A DNA stretch of 5,613 bases. Origin: JBMYQA01 sp049600855 (GTDB lineage Bacteria; Bacteroidota; Bacteroidia; Cytophagales; Flammeovirgaceae). The notes below the pieces were generated by a model. That model did not search any database. It was not told the DNA's origin and saw only the letters and a program-made list of their open reading frames with translations. Positions within the stretch are counted from its first letter, which is position 1; every line of letters begins with the position of its first letter. This document shows, piece by piece, positions 1 to 5,613 of this stretch. The stretch is from positions 1 to 5,613 of the forward strand of contig JBMYQA010000356.1 in the NCBI GenBank assembly GCA_049600855.1. Direction: 5' to 3'. Made by a program: the position numbers and the translations under genes.

Positions 1-3000
1 GATCATGGTGCTGTATTGATCTTGCTCCATAGCTACTTTCAGATAGCTATTATCCTTATTACGATCTTGATATTGAAGCGCATTTTGAATCAGATTTTCA
101 AACAATACCGCAATCAACTTGCGATCTGCACGATGCTGAACTTCTTCTTTTGACGAAATGCTAAACGATATGGAATCTGAAAAGCCATGTAACCGATCCC
201 AAATGGATTGGATGAGTTGATTGAGGTTTACCACTTCAAGTTTAATTTTTGTGGTTCGAATTTCATGCGTTTGGAGTAATTTATTAAGTAAGCTTCCCAT
301 TTGCTGCGCGGTTCCTTCCAACATATTCATGTACTTTAAACCAAGCTCGTCTTTCACTTCCATCCGTCCTAAATAGCACAAACCGAGTAGGCGGGCAATA
401 GGTCCTTTTAAATCATGAGCCGAGCGATAGGTGAAGTGATCTACTTGTTTGTGCGCTTTTAAGAGCTCTTGATAAGCACGTTGCAATTCAATGGTTCGTT
501 TCTGAACTTTAGATTCTAGCTCCAAGTTCATGCTACGCAATTGATTATTTTGTTGCTCAATCACTTCTTGATTACGTTGAATTTCAATATTCTTTTTTTC
601 TATTTCATTCTTCTGAACGAATAGGTTTTTATTTTGTGCTTCAATCTCATCTCGTTGTGCTAAAATTTCCTCTTGCTGCTGTTCGAGTTGCTGATTTTGA
701 TTAACTACTCGTTTATTCGTTGCTTCTACGCGTTCTTTTGCACTGCGCAAATCTTTTGTTCGCTCAAGCACTTTCGCCTCTAGCGCATTTCGTTGTTCCT
801 TAATGGTATGCACTCGAACCTTGTGCGCAATTACGCCTAATGTGATAATCAGCACGAGACTACCTAAAACAAACCACCATTGTGCCCAGTATGGCCGATT
901 AATGGAAAAGGTAAATTGAGCGGGCTCTTCACTCCAGATCCCATCGTTATTACTTGCCCAAACTTTAAACGTATAAGTACCATATTGCAAATTGGTATAA
1001 ATCGCCTTTCGCTCATCCGTAAATAACAACACTTCATCAAAGCCTTCCAATTTATAGCGATAGTGTACCTTATCAGGTGCCAATAAACTTAAGCCCGCAT
1101 ATTCGAAAACCAATCGTTTTGTAGATGCGTTGAGCAGCAATTCGTTCACTAAGTGCTTTGGGGTATTATCTGCTGAAAAAGCAGTAATTTTAACATAAGG
1201 GGGCACTTGATTGATTTTATCATTTTTGGGATGAATCACAGAAACGCCATCAAGCGTAGGAAACCACAATGTCCCATCAGTCGCTTTTAACGAGCTTGTT
1301 GCTGCCGTACATTCTGACTGGCTCATGCCATCTTGCTTATCATAACGCTGCCAATGTATAGCCGTACGATTTCCCGCAGCATATGCATTCAGCGATTCTT
1401 TAGCTACCTTAATTACTCCTGTACTTGATGACATCCAAAAGAAACCATAATCATCTTCCAGAATATCGTATACCGTTTTACTTGGCAAACCTTGTTCCTC
1501 TTGAATATTGACAAATTTTTTACCGTCAAAACGGCTAATACCATCTTTAGTGGCTAACCAAACAATCCCAGCAGCATCAATGTGGATGTTAAAAATCAAA
1601 TTACTCGGAAGTCCATCCGACACGGTGTATTGTTCGATACTCAAATCAGGATGAACTATATTTAGCCCTCCATTATTGGTGGCAACCAGTAGTTGTTGCT
1701 GTTGGCTTTCTACGATATCCATGATAAAATCATCAGAAAGGCCCCTCGTGTTCATGTTTACCAGTTGAAACGCTAAATCGTGATCAATTTTCACTAAACC
1801 TCCTTTTTTGGTTCCAACCCAAATATTTCCTTGGCTATCTTCTAACAACACACGTATTTGCTCATTAGGGAAACCATTTTGATGTGTGTAATGGATGCTT
1901 TTTCCATCGGGCATTATTAGGATTAGCCCATAATAAGTGGCAATCCAAACTCTCGCCTGACGGTCTTTTAATAAGGCATAAATACGTCCACTCGGAAGTT
2001 TAGTAGTTAATGAGAGCGTAGATACTTTTCCATCTTGAATGACATGAATCTCATTGTTAATTCCTCCTACCCAAAATACTCCAGGTTCTATTTCAGCAAC
2101 CACACTGACTCCTTTAGCTGTCAAGCCTTCTGCCTCCCCGTAGTTGTCAAATTTACCTTCAGCTAATTGTACCAACCCTCCTCGATAGGTGCTCAGCCAT
2201 AAACTCCCTTCCCGATCAAAAGTCATATCTGTAATTTCATCATCAGGAAGCCCATTTTCTTCCTGTAGCCACTCATAGTGTTTTTCTTTTGTAATGCGGC
2301 ACAAGCCTTTTATGGTTGCAACGAGCAGGTCGCCTTTGGCATTCTCAATCACACGATACGTCCACAAACCATCAAAAGCTGGGTATTTTTTAACCTGATG
2401 ATGTTGAATGGAAAACAAGCCTTTCGAATGACAAACCCATAACTTGCCATTACTCCCTCCATTGATTCGGTATAAAAACGGCTCATGCAGGCCTAGTGTC
2501 TCCCATTTCCCATGTTCATATTTACTCAATCCCTTGCCTTCAGTAGCCACCCAAATCGCCCCTTTTTCATCTTGATGGATGTCGTTAATATTCACCTCCG
2601 TTACTCCCTCAAATTGCACACTTCTCAATGCCTGATTTTCTAAAAAATATAGCCCTTTGCGGGTACCTAACCACACGCGATTATGGAGTGAATCGATACA
2701 AAACGAATGAACCTGCAAACTTTCTACCTCTTCGGATATGCTCACTAGGGTATCTCGCTGCACTTGTAATAAGCCATCCTGATTCGTACCAATCCATACT
2801 TCTTGATTTGCATGCACTACTAACTTCGAAAAACGATTACTTTGCAGCTTTTTTCCATTCCGTTTGTTCAATGTGTGGAAGACATGTCCATCGAACCGAA
2901 TGAGACCATCGTAGCTCGACATCCAGATGTAACCATCAGCACCTTGAACCACTTCTAGCAACGTACTCGAAGGCAAACCATCATCCGTAGTCCAATTACG

Positions 3001-3144
3001 CATAATAAAATGCGATAATTTTTTTTCGGGATTAAAAAAAGAGGGGTTTAGTTGTTGGGAAAAAATGGCATTAGAGCCCATGAGCATGAAGCATATGACT
3101 CCGAAAAAATAGTTAAAACTTCGATATCGTATTGAGTTGACCAA
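1..3144 (-). CDS. Propeller/Y_Y_Y sensor histidine kinase, partial (C-terminus beyond left edge)
   Basis: Membrane-bound two-component sensor that should bind an extracytoplasmic signal and autophosphorylate on histidine. The frame is open from 3162 to the left edge (1048 codons from TTG 3144). Numbered from that TTG: residues 1-29 resemble a signal peptide (R6, R8, hydrophobic 10-22). Residues ~45-640 carry 14 Reg_prop-type blades with motifs such as IWVGT..GGL, a count that fits two seven-bladed propellers. Residues ~669-748 form a Y_Y_Y domain (HYRYKLEGFD, then YGTYTFKVWASN). Residues ~756-773 form one membrane helix, and ~775-905 a coiled coil. The HisKA H-box is SAHDLKGPIARLLGL with phospho-acceptor H910. 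The start of HATPase_c has the N-box ENLIQNA (N1017, N1021). The remaining ATP-binding boxes, and any receiver or AraC domain as in hybrid HTCS proteins, lie outside. The first in-frame ATG (3087) would lose most of the signal peptide, so TTG is preferred, but the start is uncertain. The ligand is unknown; polysaccharide sensing is typical of HTCS relatives, but no glycan genes are visible here. Confidence 0.93.
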   Translation of the reverse strand, partial: MVNSIRYRSFNYFFGVICFMLMGSNAIFSQQLNPSFFNPEKKLSHFIMRNWTTDDGLPSSTLLEVVQGADGYIWMSSYDGLIRFDGHVFHTLNKRNGKKLQSNRFSKLVVHANQEVWIGTNQDGLLQVQRDTLVSISEEVESLQVHSFCIDSLHNRVWLGTRKGLYFLENQALRSVQFEGVTEVNINDIHQDEKGAIWVATEGKGLSKYEHGKWETLGLHEPFLYRINGGSNGKLWVCHSKGLFSIQHHQVKKYPAFDGLWTYRVIENAKGDLLVATIKGLCRITKEKHYEWLQEENGLPDDEITDMTFDREGSLWLSTYRGGLVQLAEGKFDNYGEAEGLTAKGVSVVAEIEPGVFWVGGINNEIHVIQDGKVSTLSLTTKLPSGRIYALLKDRQARVWIATYYGLILIMPDGKSIHYTHQNGFPNEQIRVLLEDSQGNIWVGTKKGGLVKIDHDLAFQLVNMNTRGLSDDFIMDIVESQQQQLLVATNNGGLNIVHPDLSIEQYTVSDGLPSNLIFNIHIDAAGIVWLATKDGISRFDGKKFVNIQEEQGLPSKTVYDILEDDYGFFWMSSSTGVIKVAKESLNAYAAGNRTAIHWQRYDKQDGMSQSECTAATSSLKATDGTLWFPTLDGVSVIHPKNDKINQVPPYVKITAFSADNTPKHLVNELLLNASTKRLVFEYAGLSLLAPDKVHYRYKLEGFDEVLLFTDERKAIYTNLQYGTYTFKVWASNNDGIWSEEPAQFTFSINRPYWAQWWFVLGSLVLIITLGVIAHKVRVHTIKEQRNALEAKVLERTKDLRSAKERVEATNKRVVNQNQQLEQQQEEILAQRDEIEAQNKNLFVQKNEIEKKNIEIQRNQEVIEQQNNQLRSMNLELESKVQKRTIELQRAYQELLKAHKQVDHFTYRSAHDLKGPIARLLGLCYLGRMEVKDELGLKYMNMLEGTAQQMGSLLNKLLQTHEIRTTKIKLEVVNLNQLIQSIWDRLHGFSDSISFSISSKEEVQHRADRKLIAVLFENLIQNALQYQDRNKDNSYLKVAMEQDQYSTMI
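532..699 (-). repeat. Four tandem 14-residue coiled-coil repeats in the kinase linker
   Basis: Between the membrane helix and the kinase core, four consecutive 14-residue units read QNQQLEQQQEEILA (699-658), QRDEIEAQNKNLFV (657-616), QKNEIEKKNIEIQR (615-574) and NQEVIEQQNNQLRS (573-532). Unit position 5 is L/I and position 12 is I/L in all four, and position 6 is Glu in three (EIE, EIE) or four counting LE and IE together. Positions 1 and 8, the other expected core sites, are Gln, Asn or Lys, so the helix has alternating hydrophobic and polar layers. It is probably a cytoplasmic parallel dimeric coiled coil carrying the signal from membrane to kinase. Similar QRDEIEAQ-type linkers are familiar in Bacteroidota sensor kinases, so the motif itself is not new. 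Confidence 0.85.
1230..2985 (-). repeat. 14 propeller blades (Reg_prop-type repeats) in the sensor kinase
   Basis: Fourteen degenerate protein repeats of about 40 residues, each centred on a [I/V/L]-W-[V/I/L/M]-x-[T/S] strand followed by a Gly-rich turn. The codons at the Trp position begin at 2925, 2796, 2673, 2553, 2439, 2325 (Leu), 2199, 2073, 1947, 1821, 1689 (Leu), 1560, 1437 and 1266. Spacing is 114-132 bases, except 171 before the last blade. Fourteen blades match the two stacked seven-bladed propellers known for the periplasmic sensors of Bacteroidota HTCS proteins. Blades 6 and 11 replace Trp with Leu (DLLVAT, QLLVAT). The phrase DGLP or NGLP/NGFP precedes several blades, as usual for the family. 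The outer limits given are approximate. Confidence 0.9.
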
Positions 3145-3248
3145 GCGTGTGAAAGCTACAAATCATGAGACTTATGGGACTTAATGGAAACAATCGCTCG
3201 AATCAAAATATGTAGGTACTTTTCAAAAACACAACTGTTCCTTATTTA

Positions 3249-3256
3249 CAAATTTA
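3249..3256 (-). promoter_or_regulatory. Candidate -7 element for the sensor kinase gene
   Basis: The minus strand reads TAAATTTG here, an exact match to the Bacteroidota -7 consensus TAnnTTTG. It lies about 105 bases upstream of the TTG start at 3144. The nearest upstream TTG (3284-3282, inside TTGATCAA) is about 25 bases away, longer than the usual ~19-21, so the -33 element is not convincing. In such AT-rich DNA a chance match is quite possible. Confidence 0.35.
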
Positions 3257-3483
3257 AAAAAAGTCAAAGAATTTTGTTGATCAATAAACTATTGAATCAC
3301 GTTTTTGGTTAATAGTCTGTTAGTCTATTACAGTGAAATGGTGTTTTCTAATTGGCTTTCTACCCTATTTCCAACTGTACAACACACAAGTTAAGTTATT
3401 TATAATCAAAGCATTATACAAGCATAAAGACTTGTTTGAACTTTTTTGTGTACAGATTGATTTATAAGTTAACTAGATTGCAT

Positions 3484-3491
3484 TAATTTTG
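3484..3491 (+). promoter_or_regulatory. Candidate trxA promoter, Bacteroidota -7 element
   Basis: TAATTTTG matches the Bacteroidota -7 consensus TAnnTTTG exactly and ends 45 bases before the trxA ATG, a plausible leader length. The -33 element is weak: TTG at 3457-3459 lies 24 bases upstream, and the best-spaced position (~3461) reads TTTA. The short leader between this box and the ATG is A/T-rich with no Shine-Dalgarno sequence, which is normal in this phylum. Confidence 0.5.
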
Positions 3492-3536
3492 CGTTCTAAT
3501 TTGAAGTCGGATTTACAAACTTTAATTATTAAAATA

Positions 3537-3869
3537 ATGAGCAAAGCATTAGTAGTAACAGAGGAGAACTTTGAGGCAGAAGTATTGAACTCTGATGTGC
3601 CTGTATTAGTAGATTTTTGGGCAACTTGGTGTGGGCCTTGTTTGGCTATGGCTCCAGTAGTAGATGCCGTTGCAGATAAATTTCAGGGTAAAGCCAAAGT
3701 AGTAAAAATTGATGTGGACGAAAACCGCGCAATTGCTGGACAATTTGGTGTACGTAGCATCCCTACTTTTGCAGTCTTCAAAGGAGGTGAAGTAGTGAAT
3801 AAAATGATTGGTGGCATGCCTATCCAAAAGTTAGAAGAAGCTCTTAAAGGAGCAGGCATTGAAGCCTAA
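3537..3869 (+). CDS. trxA: Thioredoxin
   Basis: Cytoplasmic dithiol-disulfide oxidoreductase of 110 residues, the usual length of a single-domain thioredoxin. It reduces disulfides in client proteins (typically ribonucleotide reductase, methionine sulfoxide reductase, peroxiredoxins) and is recharged by thioredoxin reductase, which is not in this window. Visible hallmarks are the active site WCGPC with C32 and C35, the buried Asp in VDFWA (D26), the cis-proline in SIPTF (P76), and the C-terminal GG turn (residues 92-93) before the last helix. No signal peptide is present. The start chosen is ATG 3537 (MSKALVV), because it places the fold at the standard N-terminus; the frame stays open to a TTG at 3489, but that overlaps the -7 box and adds 16 unconserved-looking residues. 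Position 36, after the active site, is Leu where E. coli has Lys. It appears monocistronic, with its own promoter and terminator. Confidence 0.97.
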   Translation: MSKALVVTEENFEAEVLNSDVPVLVDFWATWCGPCLAMAPVVDAVADKFQGKAKVVKIDVDENRAIAGQFGVRSIPTFAVFKGGEVVNKMIGGMPIQKLEEALKGAGIEA

Positions 3870-3890
3870 TTGATAGTTCAGAAAATAATT

Positions 3891-3926
3891 AAGCCTTATG
3901 AATCACTTCATAAGGCTTTCTTTTTT
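3891..3926 (+). terminator. Rho-independent terminator after trxA, probably bidirectional
   Basis: A perfect 12-bp inverted repeat, AAGCCTTATGAA (3891-3902) and TTCATAAGGCTT (3907-3918), encloses the tetraloop TCAC, and is followed by TCTTTTTT. It begins 21 bases after the trxA stop codon. In the opposite direction it lies 19 bases past the idi stop, with a GTGA (GNRA-type) loop but only the weaker tail TTAATTATTTT. It therefore suits trxA best and probably also limits transcription from convergent idi. Confidence 0.9.
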
Positions 3927-3937
3927 GAATGCTCCAA

Positions 3938-4468
3938 TCATTTTGTAATGTAAGCATTCAAATGAGGATCTATCTGCTGAAAAATCAACTTGAACCATTC
4001 GGTATAGTGGTTTGGGTTTTCAGCAATATCCGTTTTTATAGCAGATATTGACCGATACTTATAGTCGGAAACCTCCGCTGGATTGATGTTCGGTTTTCCT
4101 TTGTAACGCCCAAAGAATACATGGTCGTATTCATGCTCTGTAAGTCCCTTATCTAACTCTGCATAATAAGAAAAGGCAAACACTTCGAAGAGGTCACAAT
4201 CAAAGCCCATTTCCTCAACTAACCGCCTATGTGCCGCTTCTTCAACGGTTTCGTGGGGCATCGGATGGCTACAACAGGTATTCGTCCACAAACCGCCTGA
4301 GTGGTATTTATGCTCAGCACGTTGATGGATCAATAATTCATTGTGCTCATTAAAGACAAAAACAGAAAAGGCACGATGCAACTTCCCTTCCCGATGAGCC
4401 TGCATTTTTTCCATAGTTCCAATTGCATTGTCCTGCTCATCTACCAATATCACTTGATTGTAATCCAT
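3938..4468 (-). CDS. idi: Isopentenyl-diphosphate delta-isomerase, type I
   Basis: Nudix-fold enzyme of 176 residues, the usual size for bacterial type I enzymes. It interconverts isopentenyl and dimethylallyl diphosphate, the starter units for quinones, undecaprenyl carrier and carotenoids, in the cytoplasm. Seen in the sequence: metal-ligand histidines H25 and H31 in AHREGKLHRAFS; the motif GLWTNTCCSHP with presumed catalytic C66 and metal ligand H68; the Nudix-like helix EEAAHRRLVEEMGF (76-89); the acidic pair in TEHEYDHVF (E111 metal ligand, E113 catalytic, by analogy with E. coli E114 and E116); and W158 in TEWF, matching the conserved active-site Trp. All key residues are present, so it should be active. 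A second Cys (C65) sits directly beside C66. It is convergent with trxA (68 bases between stops) and same-strand with the downstream-reading membrane gene, from which it is separated by 208 bases, so it is probably transcribed alone. ATG 4468 is the first sensible start; another ATG 13 bases upstream is out of frame. Confidence 0.96.
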   Translation of the reverse strand: MDYNQVILVDEQDNAIGTMEKMQAHREGKLHRAFSVFVFNEHNELLIHQRAEHKYHSGGLWTNTCCSHPMPHETVEEAAHRRLVEEMGFDCDLFEVFAFSYYAELDKGLTEHEYDHVFFGRYKGKPNINPAEVSDYKYRSISAIKTDIAENPNHYTEWFKLIFQQIDPHLNAYITK

Positions 4469-4676
4469 ATTGCTTCACCATGATGGGAAATTCCCGCAAA
4501 AAATAAATTTGAAAAATAATTTGTAAAGGTAAGGCATATCCTTACGTTTTTTATCAATGTTCCGTAAATACCTGTAAACACTCCTAGTTAATAACGTGTA
4601 CTGAAAAGGATTGTTTATAGAACGATGATGCTCCGCAGCTATTTTCGTGTTAAAAAATCGTGAAAACGCCCCAAGC
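4469..4676. other. Intergenic region upstream of idi
   Basis: 208 bases without a gene between the membrane-protein stop and the idi start. It must contain the idi promoter, unless idi is read through from the upstream gene. The nearest -7-like string on the minus strand is TATTTTTTG just upstream of idi (around 4498-4506), one base too long for TAnnTTTG. An 11-base palindrome, GGGAAATTCCC (4485-4495), lies between that string and the start codon. A small hairpin at 4525-4549 is listed separately. Nothing else stands out. Confidence 0.6.
4525..4549. terminator. Weak hairpin between the membrane-protein gene and idi
   Basis: GTAAGG (4529-4534) and CCTTAC (4540-4545) pair around the loop CATAT; a G-G mismatch and three more A-T pairs extend the stem to 4525-4549. 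A T run (4547-4552) follows on the plus strand, but no gene reads in from that side. On the minus strand, which would end the membrane-protein transcript about 130 bases after its stop, the tail is only CTTTAC. It could be a weak terminator, an operator or chance. Confidence 0.3.
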
Positions 4677-5613
4677 TTATTCCACTGCTTCCTCTTCTTG
4701 GTAATTGGATGGCGCTGTTCCCATGAGTCGAACCAATACCGTGGCTTCAGGTAATTGCGAAAGAATTACTTTTACCAATACCAATAACGGCATAGAAAGA
4801 ATCATTCCTGTAATTCCCCACAAATAGCCCCAAAATAGGAGACCAAGCAGTACGGTGATGGTATTTAACGAAAGTTGCTCCCCCATCAATTTAGGTTCTA
4901 CAATATTCCCCATCGTAATTTGAACCGAAAATAAAGCGAGCAACAAAAAACCTAAGCTACTGAATGAATCTAGCATCACCATTCCTAAAAGCAAAGGAGG
5001 GATAGTAGCGATGATGGAGCCAAAAGTTGGAATAAAATTGAGGATGAAAGCTAAAAATCCCCAAAAAAGGGCGAACTCAATCTCAAAAAACAGGCAAATT
5101 AGCCAATACCCCAATCCCGTGAGAAAGCTAATCAACACCTTTACTTTCATATAGGTTACGACCGATTGTTTTACTTGCTCAAAAGCCTGCAAAATGCGCA
5201 TCCTTTTGCTGCCTTCTTCCAAATAATGTAGGTATTGCTCATATTTTAAAATCCCACTCAGCAACACAATAAAATAGAGCAAAGTCATAAAAAATAAACC
5301 TGTAAAGTTTCCCACAACCCCAACCACCGAATTGTAGGAACTCACTAACCAATCTACAGAAAAAAGAGGTTCTACTTTTTCAATCATATCTGCCGAAGTA
5401 ATCACATCTTTCAGAATCTCTTCCATACCCGGAAGTTGATGGAGCCAATTCAACACCTGTGTTAACTTCACTTCTATTTGCCCTAATAATTCTTCTTTTT
5501 TCTTCACGAGTCGTTGACCCGTACGGTAAAATATAAGCCCAGCCAAACTTAAGGCTCCCAATGAAGGGATGCCAATCCCCAATAAACTGACTAAAAATGG
5601 AATTTGTTTTCGC
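4677..5613 (-). CDS. AI-2E/PerM-family transporter, partial (N-terminus beyond right edge)
   Basis: Polytopic inner-membrane protein of the AI-2E transporter family (Pfam PF01594, formerly UPF0118). In the window are 311 residues; the frame is open to the right edge, and family members are usually about 340-380 long, so a few dozen N-terminal residues are missing. Counting from the edge: hydrophobic hairpin 6-28, a soluble amphipathic stretch ~30-95, then membrane segments near 97-124, 159-176, 180-194, 197-214, 220-238 and 252-283. Family signatures are IPTFGSIIATIPP (194-206), GNIVEPKLMG (235-244) and FWGYLWGITGMILSMPL (260-276), followed by a short acidic tail ending EEEAVE. Within the family, TqsA is linked to autoinducer-2 export, while others act as Na+(Li+)/H+ antiporters or are uncharacterised, so the substrate cannot be assigned. 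An internal TTG at 5582 could be misread as a start, but coding clearly continues upstream (RKQIPFLVSLL precedes GIGIPS). Confidence 0.92.
   Translation of the reverse strand, partial: RKQIPFLVSLLGIGIPSLGALSLAGLIFYRTGQRLVKKKEELLGQIEVKLTQVLNWLHQLPGMEEILKDVITSADMIEKVEPLFSVDWLVSSYNSVVGVVGNFTGLFFMTLLYFIVLLSGILKYEQYLHYLEEGSKRMRILQAFEQVKQSVVTYMKVKVLISFLTGLGYWLICLFFEIEFALFWGFLAFILNFIPTFGSIIATIPPLLLGMVMLDSFSSLGFLLLALFSVQITMGNIVEPKLMGEQLSLNTITVLLGLLFWGYLWGITGMILSMPLLVLVKVILSQLPEATVLVRLMGTAPSNYQEEEAVE

Larger units (their letters stand above)
3163..3536. other. Divergent AT-rich intergenic region between sensor kinase and trxA
   Basis: About 370 bases with no credible gene. It holds the two candidate promoters given separately (3249-3256 minus, 3484-3491 plus) and several small symmetric or repeated words: palindrome TTGATCAA at 3277-3284; inverted hexamers ACTATT (3288-3293) and AATAGT (3311-3316); a tandem pair TAGTCTGT/TAGTCTAT at 3313-3328; and two TGTACA palindromes at 3376-3381 and 3449-3454. 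Any of these could be an operator, but none matches a regulator site I can name. The length is generous for two promoters, so extra regulation or a small untranslated RNA is possible, though nothing in the sequence proves it. Confidence 0.6.

Noticed and set aside
2628..2903. Open frame of 91 codons on the plus strand
   Set aside because: It lies wholly within the propeller region of the minus-strand kinase, whose translation is clearly protein-like; the plus-strand product resembles nothing known.
3338..3394. Small plus-strand ORF of about 18 codons in the intergenic region (starts MVFSNWLSTLF)
   Set aside because: It is too short, with no ribosome-binding signal, no matching promoter and no recognisable motif.
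3489..3536. N-terminal extension of thioredoxin from TTG 3489
   Set aside because: The TTG overlaps the candidate -7 box, and the ATG at 3537 gives a protein of standard thioredoxin length.
3606..3827. Open frame of 73 codons antisense to trxA
   Set aside because: It is a shadow of the highly conserved thioredoxin coding sequence.
4485..4495. Palindrome GGGAAATTCCC upstream of idi as an operator
   Set aside because: It is a single short palindrome with no second copy seen and no known regulator match; noted in the intergenic entry only.
4504..4511. Exact TAnnTTTG match (TAAATTTG) on the plus strand
   Set aside because: No plus-strand gene follows; it faces the end of the minus-strand transporter gene, and the word is likely by chance in AT-rich DNA.
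4642..4667. Possible hairpin just after the transporter gene (TTTTC and GAAAA arms with repeated CGTG)
   Set aside because: The arms pair for only five A/T-rich base pairs around a long loop, and CGTG is repeated directly rather than inverted.
1..5613. Mobile element, CRISPR array, tRNA/rRNA or defence system
   Set aside because: I looked on both strands for transposase-like proteins, regular spaced repeats, cloverleaf sequences and nuclease or toxin motifs and saw none.

Overview
The window looks like ordinary chromosomal DNA of a member of the Bacteroidota, probably Cytophagales-like. Evidence: the sequence is AT-rich; a giant propeller/Y_Y_Y sensor kinase of a type abundant in that phylum is present; Bacteroidota-type -7 elements (TAnnTTTG) lie upstream of two genes; and no strong Shine-Dalgarno sequences are visible. 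The phylum is an inference from these features, and the genus cannot be read from the window.

Layout. Positions 1-3144 (minus strand) hold most of a very large sensor histidine kinase. Its C-terminal ATPase domain runs off the left edge. It has a signal peptide, 14 propeller blades, a Y_Y_Y domain, one membrane helix, a long polar coiled coil with a 14-residue repeat, and a HisKA phospho-acceptor helix. A roughly 370-base AT-rich region with divergent promoters (3163-3536) separates it from trxA (3537-3869, plus), a classical thioredoxin. A strong hairpin terminator (3891-3926) lies between trxA and the convergent gene idi (3938-4468, minus), a type I isopentenyl-diphosphate isomerase. After a gap of about 200 bases comes an AI-2E/PerM-family membrane protein (4677 to the right edge, minus), with its N-terminus outside the window.

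The four genes do not form one obvious pathway. The kinase senses something outside or in the periplasm and signals to an unseen regulator. Thioredoxin serves cytoplasmic thiol redox balance. Idi feeds isoprenoid synthesis (quinones, carotenoids). The membrane protein is a transporter of uncertain substrate. I found no mobile element, CRISPR array, tRNA, rRNA or defence system. The most interesting signals are the internal architecture of the kinase (14 blades, repetitive polar coiled coil with a repeated KVxxRTxxL motif and a phase shift), its unclear start codon, and the structured divergent intergenic region.
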